Positions 22,290-34,500 of a DNA stretch of 64,000 nucleotides are shown here, piece after piece. The notes under the pieces were generated by a model. The model saw only the letters and a list, made by a program, of their open reading frames with translations. It searched no databases and was not told the DNA's origin. Every line of letters begins with the position of its first letter. The stretch's first letter is position 1. Both the position numbers and the translations under genes were made by a program. Origin of the DNA: Amoebophrya sp. A120 (lineage: Eukaryota; Sar; Dinophyceae; Syndiniales; Amoebophryaceae); the NCBI GenBank assembly GCA_905178155.1, contig CAJINV010000014.1, positions 2,077,888 through 2,141,887 on the forward strand, in the 5' to 3' direction.

Positions 22290-25200
22290 TCAATTATTTT
22301 GGAGAAAAACAAAATTTTCTGATTTATTCGTGCGGCCTACAAGACCACAATCAAGAAGGTCCAAAGAAGTGCTGTTTGGGTGCAGCTCTTCACTATGATT
22401 ACACTTCAGGTAGTTCAGATACTGTGGCAAGAACTTTTTACCTCCTTTGCATTGCGCAGCGCCTTGACCAGAGGTCGTCCCTGCTCCAACAGCTTCACCA
22501 CGTCTTGGGGTCGTGTTCGTGTTACCAGTTCGTACTTGAGGACGAGGAGGAGCACCGTCGTCGTGAGAACGAGAAGTGGGAGAAACACGCATATTTTCAT
22601 CCCTGTACAACGAGGTCTTCTCGTGATGTGTACTAGGATTTTTTCCAGGTTCACGTTGCCGGTCCTCGACCTCGTCCAGCCCCCGAGTCATCTCACCCGC
22701 ATTCAAGTTACATTTCTCCGGCTCGCGCTGAAATTTCTGCGGAGTTTCGTAGCTGTAGTAGTTACAAAGCAGGTACGAAGAGGGCGCGGAAGTTGGCTCA
22801 CTTGGGTTTTCACCCTTGTCCGGCCGCTTTTCCGTCGTGAAAACCGAGTTAATCGCACCGCTGCCATTACCAGCCTCTTCACCCGGAACAACATGAGTTG
22901 CCATCTCGTCTGTTCGTTCGCGATGGTCAGCAGCCGTTTTCCAAGCTGATGTTGATAACAAACCCTCTTGTGGCCCTTCTCTTCGTTCTCCTCCTCCCGG
23001 TCCCGCGGCACAGCTCCTCTCATTCACGACGGTACTGCAAGATGACGCGCTCGCCGGGGCGTCCTCGAGTACGATGTTCTCGAAAAGCACGAAGTCCGGG
23101 GAGTTCTTCGAGACTTTCTTGCTCAAAAGCATCTTGCTACTTGTATTGCGCGATACTAAAAACTTACGGTGTGAAGTAGAAGAACTCTTATCAAAATTCA
23201 TCGTACTAGGTCCTTCAGCAAGCAAATTCTCCCTGGTGTTGTACTCGTCCTTCCGCCCACTGCGCAGGCGGGTGGAATTTGGCCGCACCAGCGGTGTTGG
23301 GTTACTTCTAGCGCCACCTTCGGCTCCGATCATGTGCTGGGTCGACGGAGTGCAACCGGTAGTTGATGACCCAGCAGGCGGTGGTCGTGTCGAAATCGAA
23401 CCCCTCCCCGGGGGTCCACCGTCGGGAGACGCTGACGCACCCCCACCCCCCGTCGTAGAAACAACACGCATATCAAACGTAAAAATGTCTGGGTCTGGAA
23501 GGGTTGGAACTTGTGACGCAAACTCTGGAACACACAAAAATTTGTGTTGCATGAGCGCCAAAAGCTGTCCATTTCTTGGCACGCAAGTAGGAGATTTCTC
23601 ATGCGGGACAGGCATCATGAGGCGTGCTCAAAACCTGTGATGCTTTTGCCTGCATCAGACGCCATTTGCGTGATCTGAAATATGCATGACAAATCTCAGA
23701 ATCTTCCAGACCCAGACATTTTTACATTTGATAACGCAGGCGCGGCGGACCTGGATTGGGATTGCGGGCGGTCTATCCTGAGTAAAAACGTACCCACACC
23801 CGAGTCAGGATGGGGATTATGCAACACAAACCTCGAAGCTTTGTGAGTCACGCATGACAAGTTTCAGTCCGTAAGGTAGTGCAAGTTAGCAAGGAAAGCC
23901 GCATCACAAATCGACCTTCTGATCCTGTTTACAGCATTACAAGTTCCCAAACACGATTGAAAACGCCTGTCATGGGGTTGCGCATCACAAATGTTCCTGT
24001 CATGGCAAATCTGCATGACAACTCTGGGGTGGGTACGTTTTTACTCAGGATACGGTCAGCAGCTGCTTCGTGCTGCTACTCGGCGCCACTGTAGGGACCG
24101 TCAGGAAGGTCCGCAGCGTCGTCGACGTGTTTTTACCTCTGTTGCCCGAGCCTCGGTTCGTCCGAGCTAGTGCCTGGTACTGCTGCTCATCCTGTTTCCC
24201 ATGAAACCCGGCTGGTGTAGCCTGGGGGTCATCTTCTCGTCCACGACCTGTTCCGACAAGAGTTGTTGTGCCGGGGCCATTTTCAGGCTTGGCAGTTTGT
24301 GCTACATTTGAGCGCTTCATCTTTGATGAAAAGGACGTCGATGTAGTCGCATAATCATCTGCCCGCTTACTGGTTCTACCTTTCGAACCTGCTTTCAAAT
24401 GCAAGTCCTTCTCGTTTGTTCGCTGCTTCATCGCCGTGGACCGCTTTTCCGTACTAGACGAAGGAGCTCCAGGAATGCCTTCCACGCAAGAACTCCCGAC
24501 GGAGCTGTTCACGCTCCCGGCGGTGCTGTCCATCGAGGAGCTATTTGTGTTGTTCGAATGTAGCAGAGAGCTCGAAGACGAGCTGTTCAGCAGGATTTTG
24601 CTCTCCCGCACGAAGAGTCCACAGTTCGGTGGACACTGAAAGTACCGGATGCTGTTCACGCACCCATCGTGTTTCCCCAGTGTGGTTTGCCTGTTGGAGG
24701 AGCCCAGCTGCTGGGGTGTCTTCAACGACGACGAAGACGACGTCTTGCTTGTTCTTTTCCCCTCAGCACAGCTATTCAACAGCTCGATCCCGAGCCAGAT
24801 TCCTGGCGCGAAGGAGGTCAGCCCACGGTACCGGACTATGCCCTCTTGCTTCGGAGACTGCTGGGACTGGGAGGAATTTGCCGCATTTTGTCCTCCTGTG
24901 GTCTTCAGCATTTTTGTTCCGCGGCGATCGTCTGGAGACATGGCAAGTTTCGCGGTCCTCGTCGCAGCTACCCCAGAAGAACACATGCTGCCTGATGTAA
25001 AAAGATTTCCGTTATCATTCAGCAGAATCCGGTCGCCGACCCTGTAGACACTGTTTCTCGTAGCAGAGGAGGCGCCAGTCATTTTATTTGTCGCGGAGGA
25101 TGGTGAGGTCACGGAGTGGGGTTTCAGCAGCTTGGAACAGGATGCCGTCTTCTGCCGCGGCTCAGATGCAGCACCTCCTCCAGCAGGAGGAGGAGCCTGC

Positions 25201-25835
25201 GTGGCTCCTTTTACCGGCCTGGTGGCACAACTAGACGAAAAATATTCAGCGTTAGGTGACGAGGCGCCCACTTTTGTCACGCCCCGTGCCTCGGGCGAGA
25301 ACGCAAATGCGGTTTTTTCCTTGGAAAAAAAGGTCGTATTGCCCTGAACAAGCGGACTACCGTCACCGATTTTCGTCGCACCTTGTTCGCTTGGACGGTT
25401 TCTCACGTTGAGCAGGTTCTGCTTTCTGCTAGTACAAGTTGTGGAGGGGGACGTCGTAACTGCTATGCCCGTATCAACATGAAGGTCGACCACATGATCT
25501 TTTATTTGCCGGGTGTCGTGATCGCCACTTGAGCGCAACCGAGATTCCGTGCTACCCGCTTGTCCTCGGCGCTGCACCAATACACTGGGTTTTCTGGTGG
25601 TCAACGACTGTAGTAGTGGTTGCGGCTCTTGCTGGAGAGCATGAAGATGTGCTGCTGGTGGGGCTCGTCCCTGGTCCTCTGAAGCCTTTTCTGCTCCTGC
25701 TCCCGGTGCTGCTGCGCTACAGGGAGCAGCGCCCTGCTCGTGCTGCGGCTCCATCTGCAGTCCCGGAGCACGGGGAGGCGGCACCGTCGTGCCTGGCGGC
25801 TGAAGGAAATTGTAGTTGTAGGGACGCATATTCAT
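22290..25835 (-). CDS. CAP-Gly domain protein, 3 exons, 997 aa
   Basis: A probable microtubule-plus-end or tubulin-binding protein. The CAP-Gly fold is in exon 1: YRVGDRILLNDNGNLF (about 25010-25060), GIVRYRGLTSFAPGIWLGIE (about 24783-24850) and the signature GKHDGC-NSIRYFQCPPNCGLFV (about 24600-24690). The usual GKNDG is GKHDG here, and two low-complexity insertions (about 40 and 35 residues) split the domain, which is normally about 70 residues long. The remainder is Ser/Thr/Gly/Pro-rich without other domains. Exons are 25835-24053, 23768-23734 (35 nt) and 23465-22290, totalling 2994 nt, divisible by three. Both introns are introners. ATG at 25835 is followed by another in-frame ATG two codons later. 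Confidence 0.85.
23471..23733 (-). mobile_element. Introner, family A (263 bp)
   Basis: TSD ACGCA on both sides. The left terminus is TATCAAACGTAAAAATGTCT and the right AGACATTTTTACATTTGATA. The inner TIR GTCTGGGTCTGG / CCAGACCCAGAC is the family signature. It forms the 3' border of a 35-nt microexon. Confidence 0.95.
23774..24052 (-). mobile_element. Introner, single-copy type E (279 bp)
   Basis: TSD CGGTC on both sides. The left terminus is TATCCTGAGTAAAAACGTAC and the right GTACGTTTTTACTCAGGATA, a perfect 20-bp inverted repeat continued by CCCAC/GTGGG. Removal joins TKQLLTA to RNPNPGPP in frame. Confidence 0.95.
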
Positions 25836-26965
25836 TTTGTGCCTCTAAATCTCTGTAGTTTATTGTTTACACCTCCGCATTTTACAGTACATGGATTTTT
25901 TATCTTAGTTCTAAAATTATTCACCTTGATGTTGCAGCAACAACCGCGTCCGAGCATGACAACATCGGTGGATTTCTTTCTGCCAATAGAACCTCACACA
26001 GCGACAGCCAGGCCAAGTCCTTCTAGTAGTAATTATCATTTTATTTGCTTGTTCGCCGAAATAGGAGTTGATTTTCTCAGCAGCAGCAGCACCAGCAGCT
26101 GCTGCACCAGTCATCTTCTCCATAAATCAGTCATCGCAACGCAAAAAGTTTTTACGCTTCGGTCGAGATGATCCACAACGAGGAATTAGAAAGTGATGCT
26201 GTAGTATTGATGCCAGCAGCGAGCAGGGGAGATCTCCTTCACTTGTTGTACACACAGTATCACGATGCACCGGCGCCACGGGGAACGTTCTCAATTGAAT
26301 AATTGAGTCAATTCATACGATCGGCAGCGCGGCGAGCCACACAACTAAGGAATACACGAAACAGTGATGTTGGAAGCCTTCCATACACAGCAGCTGTCGA
26401 ACAGTGTAGCACGGTGCAAAAAGGCAAAGGGCCGAGTGAGCTATTAAGTTCAGTAGCTCGTGCAGCAGTTTTTGTTCTCCTACTTTGGTACGTTAACGTT
26501 TTCCATATCGTGTATGGTTCAGAACTTTATCCGAAACAAAAAAAAGCTCAGCAACAGAAACAGCTTATCGTGTCTTGTCCCGATACTGTCCATCTTTTGC
26601 CGCCAACGCAACACGCAAATCAAGATCATCATACAGCAAAACAGTAGAATTTTCTACTACAAACTCACACACGGGCGTAGGCGTGGCAACGTAGTGGGTT
26701 TTATTTTCCTGAGCAAAAAGTGTGCGACCAATTTTTATGCAGCGGAATGCCACACAGACGCACTTTAAGGAAAGGGGTATCATCATCATGTCCGTACTGT
26801 CACTGGATAGGAACCAATCGCTCACGTCCTTGTCTTTGGATATAAGGTGATACCTACGTTAGAAGAAGGCAGATGCAAAAGTCGCCGCGTCATGATCTTC
26901 GCTACCAAGAGCATCGAAAAGGAAAAACGCAGCTGCAGTGCCGCAAAGCACTCTTTGACGACCTG
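25836..26965. other. No confident gene
   Basis: AT-rich intergenic sequence between the 5' end of the CAP-Gly gene and the 3' end of the small 26966-27355 gene. Short open frames occur on both strands with no motif. It includes a short run of GCAGCAGCACCAGCAGCTGC near 26080-26110. Confidence 0.5.
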
Positions 26966-27355
26966 CTACGCCATCACGGCCGCATTGTTGGACGCTGTGC
27001 CTCCTGGAATGATTTTGCTCACTAGATCTTTCGCCGAGCTTGCTGCGGAGGTCACAGCTCCTTTCGCCGCCGTCGCGGTCTCCCCGACCGCACTTCTCAC
27101 CTTACTGACGAAACCTTTCTTCTTCGCATCCGCCAGGTCATTGTCCATGTCGGCCACCCGCTGCACCATCTCTTCATAAGGCTCCTTGTAGATTTTCACC
27201 AGCCGGTCGTTTTTTCGGCGAAGCATGTCCACTTCGGCATGCAGGTCCTGCAGAGTCTCGATCGGGGCGGCCTGGTATTCTAGTGACAAAAGAACTACAA
27301 CGATGAACCACCTCCATGATATAAAAATGTAGTTATAAACGTCCTCACTCATCAT
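26966..27355 (-). CDS. Small helical protein of unknown function, 2 exons, 106 aa
   Basis: Not recognised. Exon 1 (27355-27341) encodes MMSED; exon 2 (27271-26966) begins AAPIETLQDLHAEV. They are joined by a 69-bp intron with donor GAC/GTTTAT and acceptor ACCAG/GCC. The first half is a charged amphipathic helix (LRRKNDRLVKIYKEPYEEMV, then DMDNDLADAKKKG) suited to a coiled coil. The second half is Ala/Ser/Lys-rich (ATAAKGAVTSAASSAKD), resembling amphipathic helices of late-embryogenesis or lipid-surface proteins. A read-through frame that ignores the intron would insert a hydrophobic stretch instead. No introner is present. Confidence 0.55.
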   Translation of the reverse strand: MMSEDVYNYIFISWRWFIVVVLLSLEYQAAPIETLQDLHAEVDMLRRKNDRLVKIYKEPYEEMVQRVADMDNDLADAKKKGFVSKVRSAVGETATAAKGAVTSAASSAKDLVSKIIPGGTASNNAAVMA

Positions 27356-27633
27356 GAAATTGCAGGCACGAATATGCTGAGACATCGGTCGTGGTTGCGC
27401 ATACTGTTGCATCTTGAGTCTATGTCTATCCTCGTCATAAGGGAACCGCACTACTCGTCAGATGAGAAGTGCACATATCAAATTTTTCTTCCATGATCAT
27501 TCTTGTCCTTCTTGTGCGTATGGTGCACTTCGTTGCGCGCGCGCTTCTATACCTAGTGCAGAGCCACGAAACATTGCATGGTGATTCTGTTTAAAGGTAA
27601 AGCATGAAGGTGTAGTTCGCACGTAGTTTATTT

Positions 27634-29534
27634 TTATTTCACCAAGCGTAGATGATTTGAATCCTGGCACAGGCACTGATTTCCGGCGTCCACGGCGTCT
27701 AAAGTGGCGTTCTGTGCGAGCGTCACCGCTTGCGAGGCCTTTGCGACCGCAAACTGCATCGCGATTGCCTGGTTTTTTTGTCAAGGTAGTTCAGTATTTC
27801 ACTCGAGTTGTATTAATTCGACGTCCATATGTTCTTCATGACGCAGAAAGAGCGCGACAATTGTGCAAAGCCAGAGCCAACATTGTTCTACTTTCATCAA
27901 GCAGGAGATGAAACCAAATCCATGAGATCATCCAAAGTTGTTCAAGTACCGCTTTCTTGATTCGACTTTGCGCTTCCTCGGACCAGTGTTCCGCGGACAT
28001 CGCGAACTCTTCGGGCGTATCAAATGCAAAAGTGTCTGGGTCTAGAAAAATACAAGTTTGTCATGCAGCTTTTCCATGACCCATAACGCCTGTAATGCAT
28101 GCCGTAGCATCGCAAATTTTTAGACGGCTTGCTGATGCCTACTCCGCATGAAAAATGCCCTCTCCGCGTAGCACAAAGTGGACTCCTCTTGCTGGTCATG
28201 CAACACAGATTTTTATTTTTTTGCAATTCAGAGATAGCGTCACAACTTGCAACCCTCCAGACCCAGACATATTTGCTCTTGATAGGGCGGTCCGTCCGGC
28301 GACCCGGTGTTCAAAAACGCGTTACTGTCCATTGCTCGTTGGTCGTTGCTCCGTATTTGCTGGTACTGGTTCCAGAGCCACACTATGGATGTGTCAGAGT
28401 TGAAATCGACAAAGTTGAAATAATTTGTCATGCATAAAACGGATGCCAGTTGGAACCCAGTTTTCAAGTGGCGCAAGACAAATTTCGGTGATCCCTAAAT
28501 CCACTTTGTCATGCTGTTTAGGCAAAGAAGAGCGAATTTCTCATGCTACTTTAGCAGCTCGAGCTGTAACCCTAAACAGGCTTACAATCGGCCTCACTTG
28601 CCTGCTCTGCAACACACGTGCCCCGGGTCATGCATTTTATGCATTACAAATTATTTCAACTTTGACGATTTCAAACCTGACGCTTCCATACACACCCGCA
28701 TCTGGTTATCCTCGATCTTGTTCAGCGACTGCATGCCCAAGACCCCCTTCAAAGCCTATCCTGTGCAAAAGTATCGTACTCGTAGTAATCGCATTCATGC
28801 ATTACAAATCTCCATCTTAACCTAAATCCGCATTACAAATTCCATTTTTCATGCTGAGGGAATTTGTCATGCGATTTATACTAGTACGATGCTTTTGCAT
28901 TTCATAAAGCCTGCGGCACGACGAAAAACGAGGTCCGCCTTCGTGTAGTTCTCGCGACTCGTATCTTCCGGCGCTGTCCCGTAGAGGCGTCCTGGTGGAT
29001 CATTGAGAGGAAGCTGGAAGTAGATGCGCTCTTCCCGTGTGCTGCTGAACTCCGTGCTGATAATTGAGAGCATGCCCCCAACGCCGGTCCTGTGTGACCT
29101 CCGCGTAATTCCCTCGTGGAACCACGCGCGCCAGGACCACGACCGCCACCGGCAGCTAGCAGTAATCCTCCTCCTGCAAAACTTTCATCTTCATTATCCC
29201 AGGGCCAGGAATAGTCCTTGGAAGATGTTGACCTCGTGGGCAATGCTGACCGCGGCAGATTGAATGCAGGTGCGCTTGAAAAAAAACAGGTCGAAGATTT
29301 ATTCGAGCGAGCGCTCAGTTGTCCTTCTGAAGGGGCCGCGCCGTGGCTGTCGCAATTCAGTCTGTATGAGCCGCCGTGTTCCTGCATGTCGTGCGATGAG
29401 AAGGCGCAACATCCTCGTCCTGCAGGCGAGCCGGTCAATGCAGGTGATCCGCCCCTTCTGACTCGAAGAGCCGTGGGACGAAACCCCTGCTCGATAAATT
29501 CTTGGATGTGTGGTGACTTCAATCCCACAGACAT
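27634..29534 (-). CDS. Unrecognised protein, 5 exons, 326 aa
   Basis: No domain recognised. Exons: 29534-28907, 28751-28691, 28378-28285, 28012-27950, 27768-27634 (981 nt, divisible by three). Three introns are introners of families B, C and A, and the fourth (27769-27949) is GT-AG. The N-terminal 200 residues are Ser/Gly/Arg-rich. The C-terminal half is well-behaved: SLNKIEDNQMRVWLWNQYQQ, then an acidic helix (EEFAMSAEHWSEEAQSRIKK), then an Ala/Gln-rich helix (AMQFAVAKASQAVTLAQNA). The clean in-frame joining across all four introns is the main evidence that this is a real gene. The start ATG at 29534 is the first in the open frame. Confidence 0.65.
28018..28284 (-). mobile_element. Introner, family A (267 bp)
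   Basis: TSD GGGCG on both sides. The left terminus is TATCAAATGCAAAAGTGTCT and the right AGACATATTTGCTCTTGATA. It closely resembles the A copy at 58463-58732 along its whole length, forming a subfamily. Confidence 0.95.
28384..28690 (-). mobile_element. Introner, family C (307 bp)
   Basis: TSD CACAC on both sides. The left terminus is TATGGATGTGTCAGAGTTG and the right ACCTGACGCTTCCATA. It is about 90% alike by eye to the C copy at 63085-63391. Removal joins NQMRVW to LWNQYQQ in frame. Confidence 0.95.
28757..28906 (-). mobile_element. Introner, family B (150 bp)
   Basis: TSD AAGCC on both sides. The left terminus is TATCCTGTGCAAAAGTATCG and the right CGATGCTTTTGCATTTCATA. Confidence 0.92.
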
Positions 29535-30898
29535 TTTTCCTTGCAGCTGGGGTTAGGGTGCTCTGCAAAAAACCAGAATTTTTCTCAATTTGATCCAGCA
29601 GCTGGCGCCCGGACTAGGTGTTGACATTCAGAAGCTGCATTGCATTTATTTTCCGAGCTGCAGTTCTTGCACGAAGTATACGTCGCAACACGACGCTGCA
29701 CTAGCCGACTTGACGCCCTCACACCTCTCGTCGTGCGAGAGTAACGATTAGACAGCTCCTCCTATGGAGGTAACGACGATTCGCACACCTTGTATCAAGG
29801 CACGAGCAAGTCAAGCAGTATTGCTCTTTAGCACGAGAAAAACAATGAAAATGTGCATCTTGTTGTGCCCTAAGCGATAAGCTAAATCTATATGCAGCGT
29901 GAACATGTCATTTGTTGTTTTGGAAGGGATATTTTGAGCTCGTCCCGGGACCACGACGATCATCTTGGGCGAGGATCGATTCCCTGAGCGATGAATATCG
30001 TCGATATGTCCACCTCTACAAGCGGATCGAAAGGTCGTGAGCCAGCTCGCGTTGCGTCTCTCATGTCATCGACGTCTGATGTTAACTAAGAGAGACTCCA
30101 TCTTTGCATACACTATAAGTGACTACTTTCGAATTCGACGACCGGGACCGGACCACGAGGAAAATCATAATATGAACAGTTTCTCACATTTCACCAAAGG
30201 CAAGTCAACTCGTGCAGGAATTTCCTTTCTATCTCAGATATTCGGCGCCTGCTGGTAGCTCAGCGATCTTCGTCTTCGCAGTTGGAGGTTTTGTACCTGC
30301 AAGTACTACTATGCTATTCAACTCGTTTTTTGAGTAAACCACTCCGCTGCACTTGTCTGTAATTTTCACACATTCCGACGGGGCCCCCGCTGGTGATTTC
30401 TGACAAGTTGTCAACTTTTCTCACGATTCAATACAGGAATAGAGCGAGTGTCAGCAACTTGTGCGCACGATTTTTCCGGTCACTGAATCCGTTTCTAGTC
30501 CTCGTGAAAAACCACTAGCGAGGTTGTTGTCTTGCAAAACTAATACTGTTTCTGCAAAACTTCTTTCGCAGTATTTTCAGGGTGCGTCACGTTCTTACGG
30601 AAGATCGTTTCTCTTCGTCTTCATCACTTGAGCAAATGCTCACTGCTCACCACGCCCTACTAAACCATTTCTTGTTTTTGTACTTTGCGCATGTGTCGTA
30701 AAAACTGCGGGACCTTTCACCGCGTACTTAGTTGCTTGTCATCTCACCAAGTGGTCCAAGTCAATCTTTTCTGTTTCATTGTTCCCAACCGCCTGCACCT
30801 GCTACACACTGTCCGCAAGTAGATATCATAAAACCGCTACAATTATGTCGTTGTTCCTAGTCCAAACCAATCTAAAGAAGATGCCCTCTAAGAACGCA
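29535..30898. other. No confident gene
   Basis: AT-rich gap between the 5' end of the 27634-29534 gene and the left end of the 9.45-kb transposon. Only short open frames without motifs. Confidence 0.5.
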
Positions 30899-31042
30899 CT
30901 TGATTAGACCAGAAAAACGGCCGAAGTACATGTTTGGCAGGAACACACTGGATAGGGGGGTGAAGTTAGTAAGTTGTTTTCTGGGGGAAGAACCCATATC
31001 CCCAGAATTCGGGTTTGTTTTTTCATATTTCTTTCTGCGTGT

Positions 31043-31426
31043 TCAAGCGTTTGAAAAAGCGTTTGCGTGGAGGTCCTGCCCTCTTTCAAATTTGAATGGG
31101 TTCAGATTTTCGGCTGCAGTGCCCCCATCGTCGATGTCCATCCTGCACGCACAGTGCAGCTTGGTGCGCTGGGGCACCCACCTCAAGATCCTCTCCCAGT
31201 TCAGGCGGTCGTCGTCGCTGCTGATGCCCACCGTGGTCGTCCACTCCGTCTGATTTTTGTTGGCGTCCGCTTTCTGGGAGGCTTGGGTGGGGGCGGCCGG
31301 CGGTTTCGCGACGAGCTGCGTGAGCCGCGTCCTGCACTTCTCCGGCGCGGCGCTGCATTGTCCGATAAATACTACCCCTATCTCGACGATTCCATTGAAA
31401 AATGTCCCCGTCCCACCCCCAAACAA
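31043..31426 (-). CDS. Possible 3' exon of the large transposon protein
   Basis: An open frame of 127 codons with a normal composition in its second half (TQLVAKPPAAPTQASQKADA, then DDDRLNWERILRWVPQRTK), ending at a stop inside the left part of the transposon. A candidate acceptor, AAGTGCAG/GACGCG, lies near 31340. It could be spliced to the end of the 1141-codon frame, which stops at 31559, or it may be a separate small gene. Not recognised. Confidence 0.35.
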   Translation of the reverse strand: MFGGGTGTFFNGIVEIGVVFIGQCSAAPEKCRTRLTQLVAKPPAAPTQASQKADANKNQTEWTTTVGISSDDDRLNWERILRWVPQRTKLHCACRMDIDDGGTAAENLNPFKFERGQDLHANAFSNA

Positions 31427-31558
31427 AGACTTTCTATGTGCCTGCTGGCCGGTGGTCCGCCATCGGACGGCCCCGGAGGGGAAAATACATACGTCGCCGG
31501 GCGCCTAATATGCAAGACAAAGTTGGCCCCCAGGGAGGCGCCATGCGCCTATACAAAA

Positions 31559-34500
31559 TCAAACCAGCTGCAAACCCGACGAGGGGCGGTCGGGGGTGTG
31601 GGGTGCAGGAACGTAGAACCAGCCCGCAGGCTTTTGCATGCATAGGAAGGTCGCCAGCTTGGGCGCAGGCACATAGAAACTGTTTTGGATTGGGGTTGCG
31701 ACGGGGACACTTCTCACTGGCATAACGTCGTCGCAGAACGTGCAAAAAACCCGCGCCAGCTCCCGCTCCGCGCGCGGCTTGACGAGGACACTGTGGGAGG
31801 ACTTGACCCGGGCAGCAACAATACCGGCGGCCGGCTCCGTTCCATTTGCAGCTGATCCAGTATTGATCGTGGGGCCCGGTTCGCGGCGCGGCGACCGCTC
31901 TCGCGTTGTGGCCGGGGCTTGTTGCGGCTGGACTGGCAGGGAGGGCTCGGAAAAGAAGATGTCGCGGTCAGTTGTTTCGAGTGGGTTCTCCTCGAGAACA
32001 AACATTTTCTCCCCCCGCCACAACTCCTCCAGGTCCTGGCGGCACTTCTTCTTCAGCCGGCCGGCAATGTCGCTGTAGGATGGGACGGCGGGTCGAAGTT
32101 GCGAAACAGGCACTGCAGAAGAGGCGGGACCGAGCAGAGTGCTGGCGGAGCTACTGCTGCTGCTGCTGCTACTGCTGCTGCCGGTGGGGGCAGTAGCACT
32201 GTCGGCGCCGCCGCGACTAAACTCATACGCCATGATGGTCACAAGCTCGCTGGTCGCGATGTGTTCGACTTCCAAAAACGTCCGGAAAGTGTGGTAGACC
32301 TCGGGCTGTTCGAAAAAAAGCACATTGTCGCGCACGAATCCGCGGTCGCAGCGCGCCGCATACCAGGTGTCGCCCAGCAGCGCGATCCGCGTGCGGCTGT
32401 TCTTGTGGTAGAACATCACCTCCCCGGACGGGGGTGCTGCTTCTTCTGCCGGGAAAATTTGGAAGCCGTATCGTTTTGAGGGATTGCTGCTGCTGCTACT
32501 GCTGCTCACGCCGCCGGGGGCCGCAAGCAGACTGCCGACCCCATTACCGATCCGGCCGCCACCGACGCTTGAAGAAGTCCCAGGAATCTCGGTCAGGCTC
32601 TGTCGCTGAACACAAACATAAAAGTCGCGCACACCGAGATACCAGTAGTACTGCCGCTGCTTTTTGTGCCAGAGCAGGATCGGACTTTGCTGTGCCAAGA
32701 CCAAGAGCTTGCCGCAGGATTTCGCGTAGGCCATGTGCTCCTCCAGGGGGGCCGAGAAGACAGTTGCTGGCGCAGGTTGCTGCTGCTGCTGAGTGAACTT
32801 CTGCTGCGGGAAGTTCGCGGCGGCGGCAAGGGCAAATGCCTGGACGAACGGCGCCGGCGACGCCGTTCCATGCAGAATCTCCTCCCGCAGGCGTGGCCAC
32901 TGCGGTAGCTGGATTTCGTCCTGCAAAATGTCCGCGCGCTGATTCCTCCTCGCCAATCCGTCAAACCGCGCCTTCAGCTCCTCGCGCTCCTCCGAACCAT
33001 TCGCGGCCAGGTCCGTTCCCCGCTCGTGCAACAAGTCGCCGTAGGTCTTGTTCATCAGGTCGCCGGAATCCCCGAGCTCACAAGGGGGGCGCGGCAGGAA
33101 CTTACTTCGCGGATAGTCATCTTTCCCTTCGCGGTCAAGTTTGTCGTGTCGGGTCGCCAAAGGAAGACGGGGGGCACCCGGTAGTATTTTTCCCTCTTGC
33201 ACTCCAATTGGAATTTCCCGGTGTGTCGCCGACAGATTCTTGACCCCCGCCCCATGAAAAGCGTCCTCCTGAAGCTTCTCGTCGCGCAAACTAGTCCGTA
33301 GGGCCCTCTGCAGGTAGGTTCTTGCTGCCGCTGGGACCGTAGACGCGCCGGCCGCTTTCGCCGCGTGCAAGTCGGAGTAAAGTTGTTGCATCACCAAAGG
33401 CGGTCGGAGCCGTTCGGGTATGCGTTCCACCGCCTTGTGCAGGTGGGAGCCGAGGGAGATGAGGTTGGCCTGAAGCTGTTGCTGGTGTTGCAGCTCCGGG
33501 TCGGTCTGCTGAAAGGCCGCAAAAGGGAGCAGTGTCGCGGATTCCCCGGCCCATACCGAGGCAGCAGAGAAGAAGTAGCACCGCAGTGCCTGCGCAAGGT
33601 CCTGCCCATCTACTTCCAGCGCGAGGGGGTTGGCCTCCTGCTTTACTACCGGCGTCTGCAACTTTTCCACGCTGCTCTGGATGAAGGACCAGTTGTTGGA
33701 TTTTTCGCTTGCCCTGCAGGAGATTTCTTGGTAGAACTCGAAGTACGGCGCCCAGGTGGTGACGGTCACGCGGATCGCCTTCGGCGTTACTCGGTTCAGA
33801 ATTTCGAGAACGTTGGCGATCTTTGTCCCCTTCTTTGCGCCCGTGGAAGCTAGCAGAAGGCGCAGCCCGTCATAGTTTTCGCCCACGTACTGCAGCATGT
33901 AGAGGATCCCACACCAACGGTATCCGGCCCCACTATATCGGGCGTTGATTACTTTCTCGCAAGCCTTGAAAGCTTCCTTGCTGCCCCCGGCGAACATGGA
34001 AGCCTCGTCAAAAAGCGCAAGATCCCGGCTGGCTACGCTGGCCCGCTGCTCCTGTGCGAGGCAATCCCGCAACCGCTCCAGGCCTTCGCGCAACGTCGTG
34101 ACCTGGTCCGGATTCGTTAACACATACTGTAGCTCCTTGTTCAAAAGTTTCAAGTCCCCCGAAATTGCAACGCTGTTATCGAGGCGGTGGAGTATTGGCG
34201 TCTGGATCATTAGTTTCGCAAGCTGGGATAAAAAGTAAGCCGCGCGGCGATTCCAGCTTGCTTGGTCTTGTAGGAACGTGATGGGCACGGTTGGGAGCAC
34301 GGCGCCGCCAGCAAATAACTCCCGCAAAGCGATTGGGGCGTAGCGGTTCACTTCGATCAAAAACAAATACGCCTGGCAGAGAGACGCGTAATTGTCGTCG
34401 TCGCGCTTTCGGGGTAGACCCGCGAAGGGCAGCGGCGTCCATATTTGCGTTGTTGGTGGGAGGTTGTGCGCCGTTGTCGTCGTCACGAGGTTCGGCCCTT

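Noticed and set aside
28684-28760. Resemblance of QMRVWLWNQYQQ to the SmE/LSm fold
   Set aside because: The surrounding sequence lacks the Sm motifs (no G-x-D-x-x-M-N block); the likeness is limited to one short stretch.
28876-29073. Alternative frame with IYFQLPLNDPPGRLYGTAPE near the 28757 introner
   Set aside because: It ends in a stop shortly after TSD-precise excision, whereas the other frame continues through three more exons.
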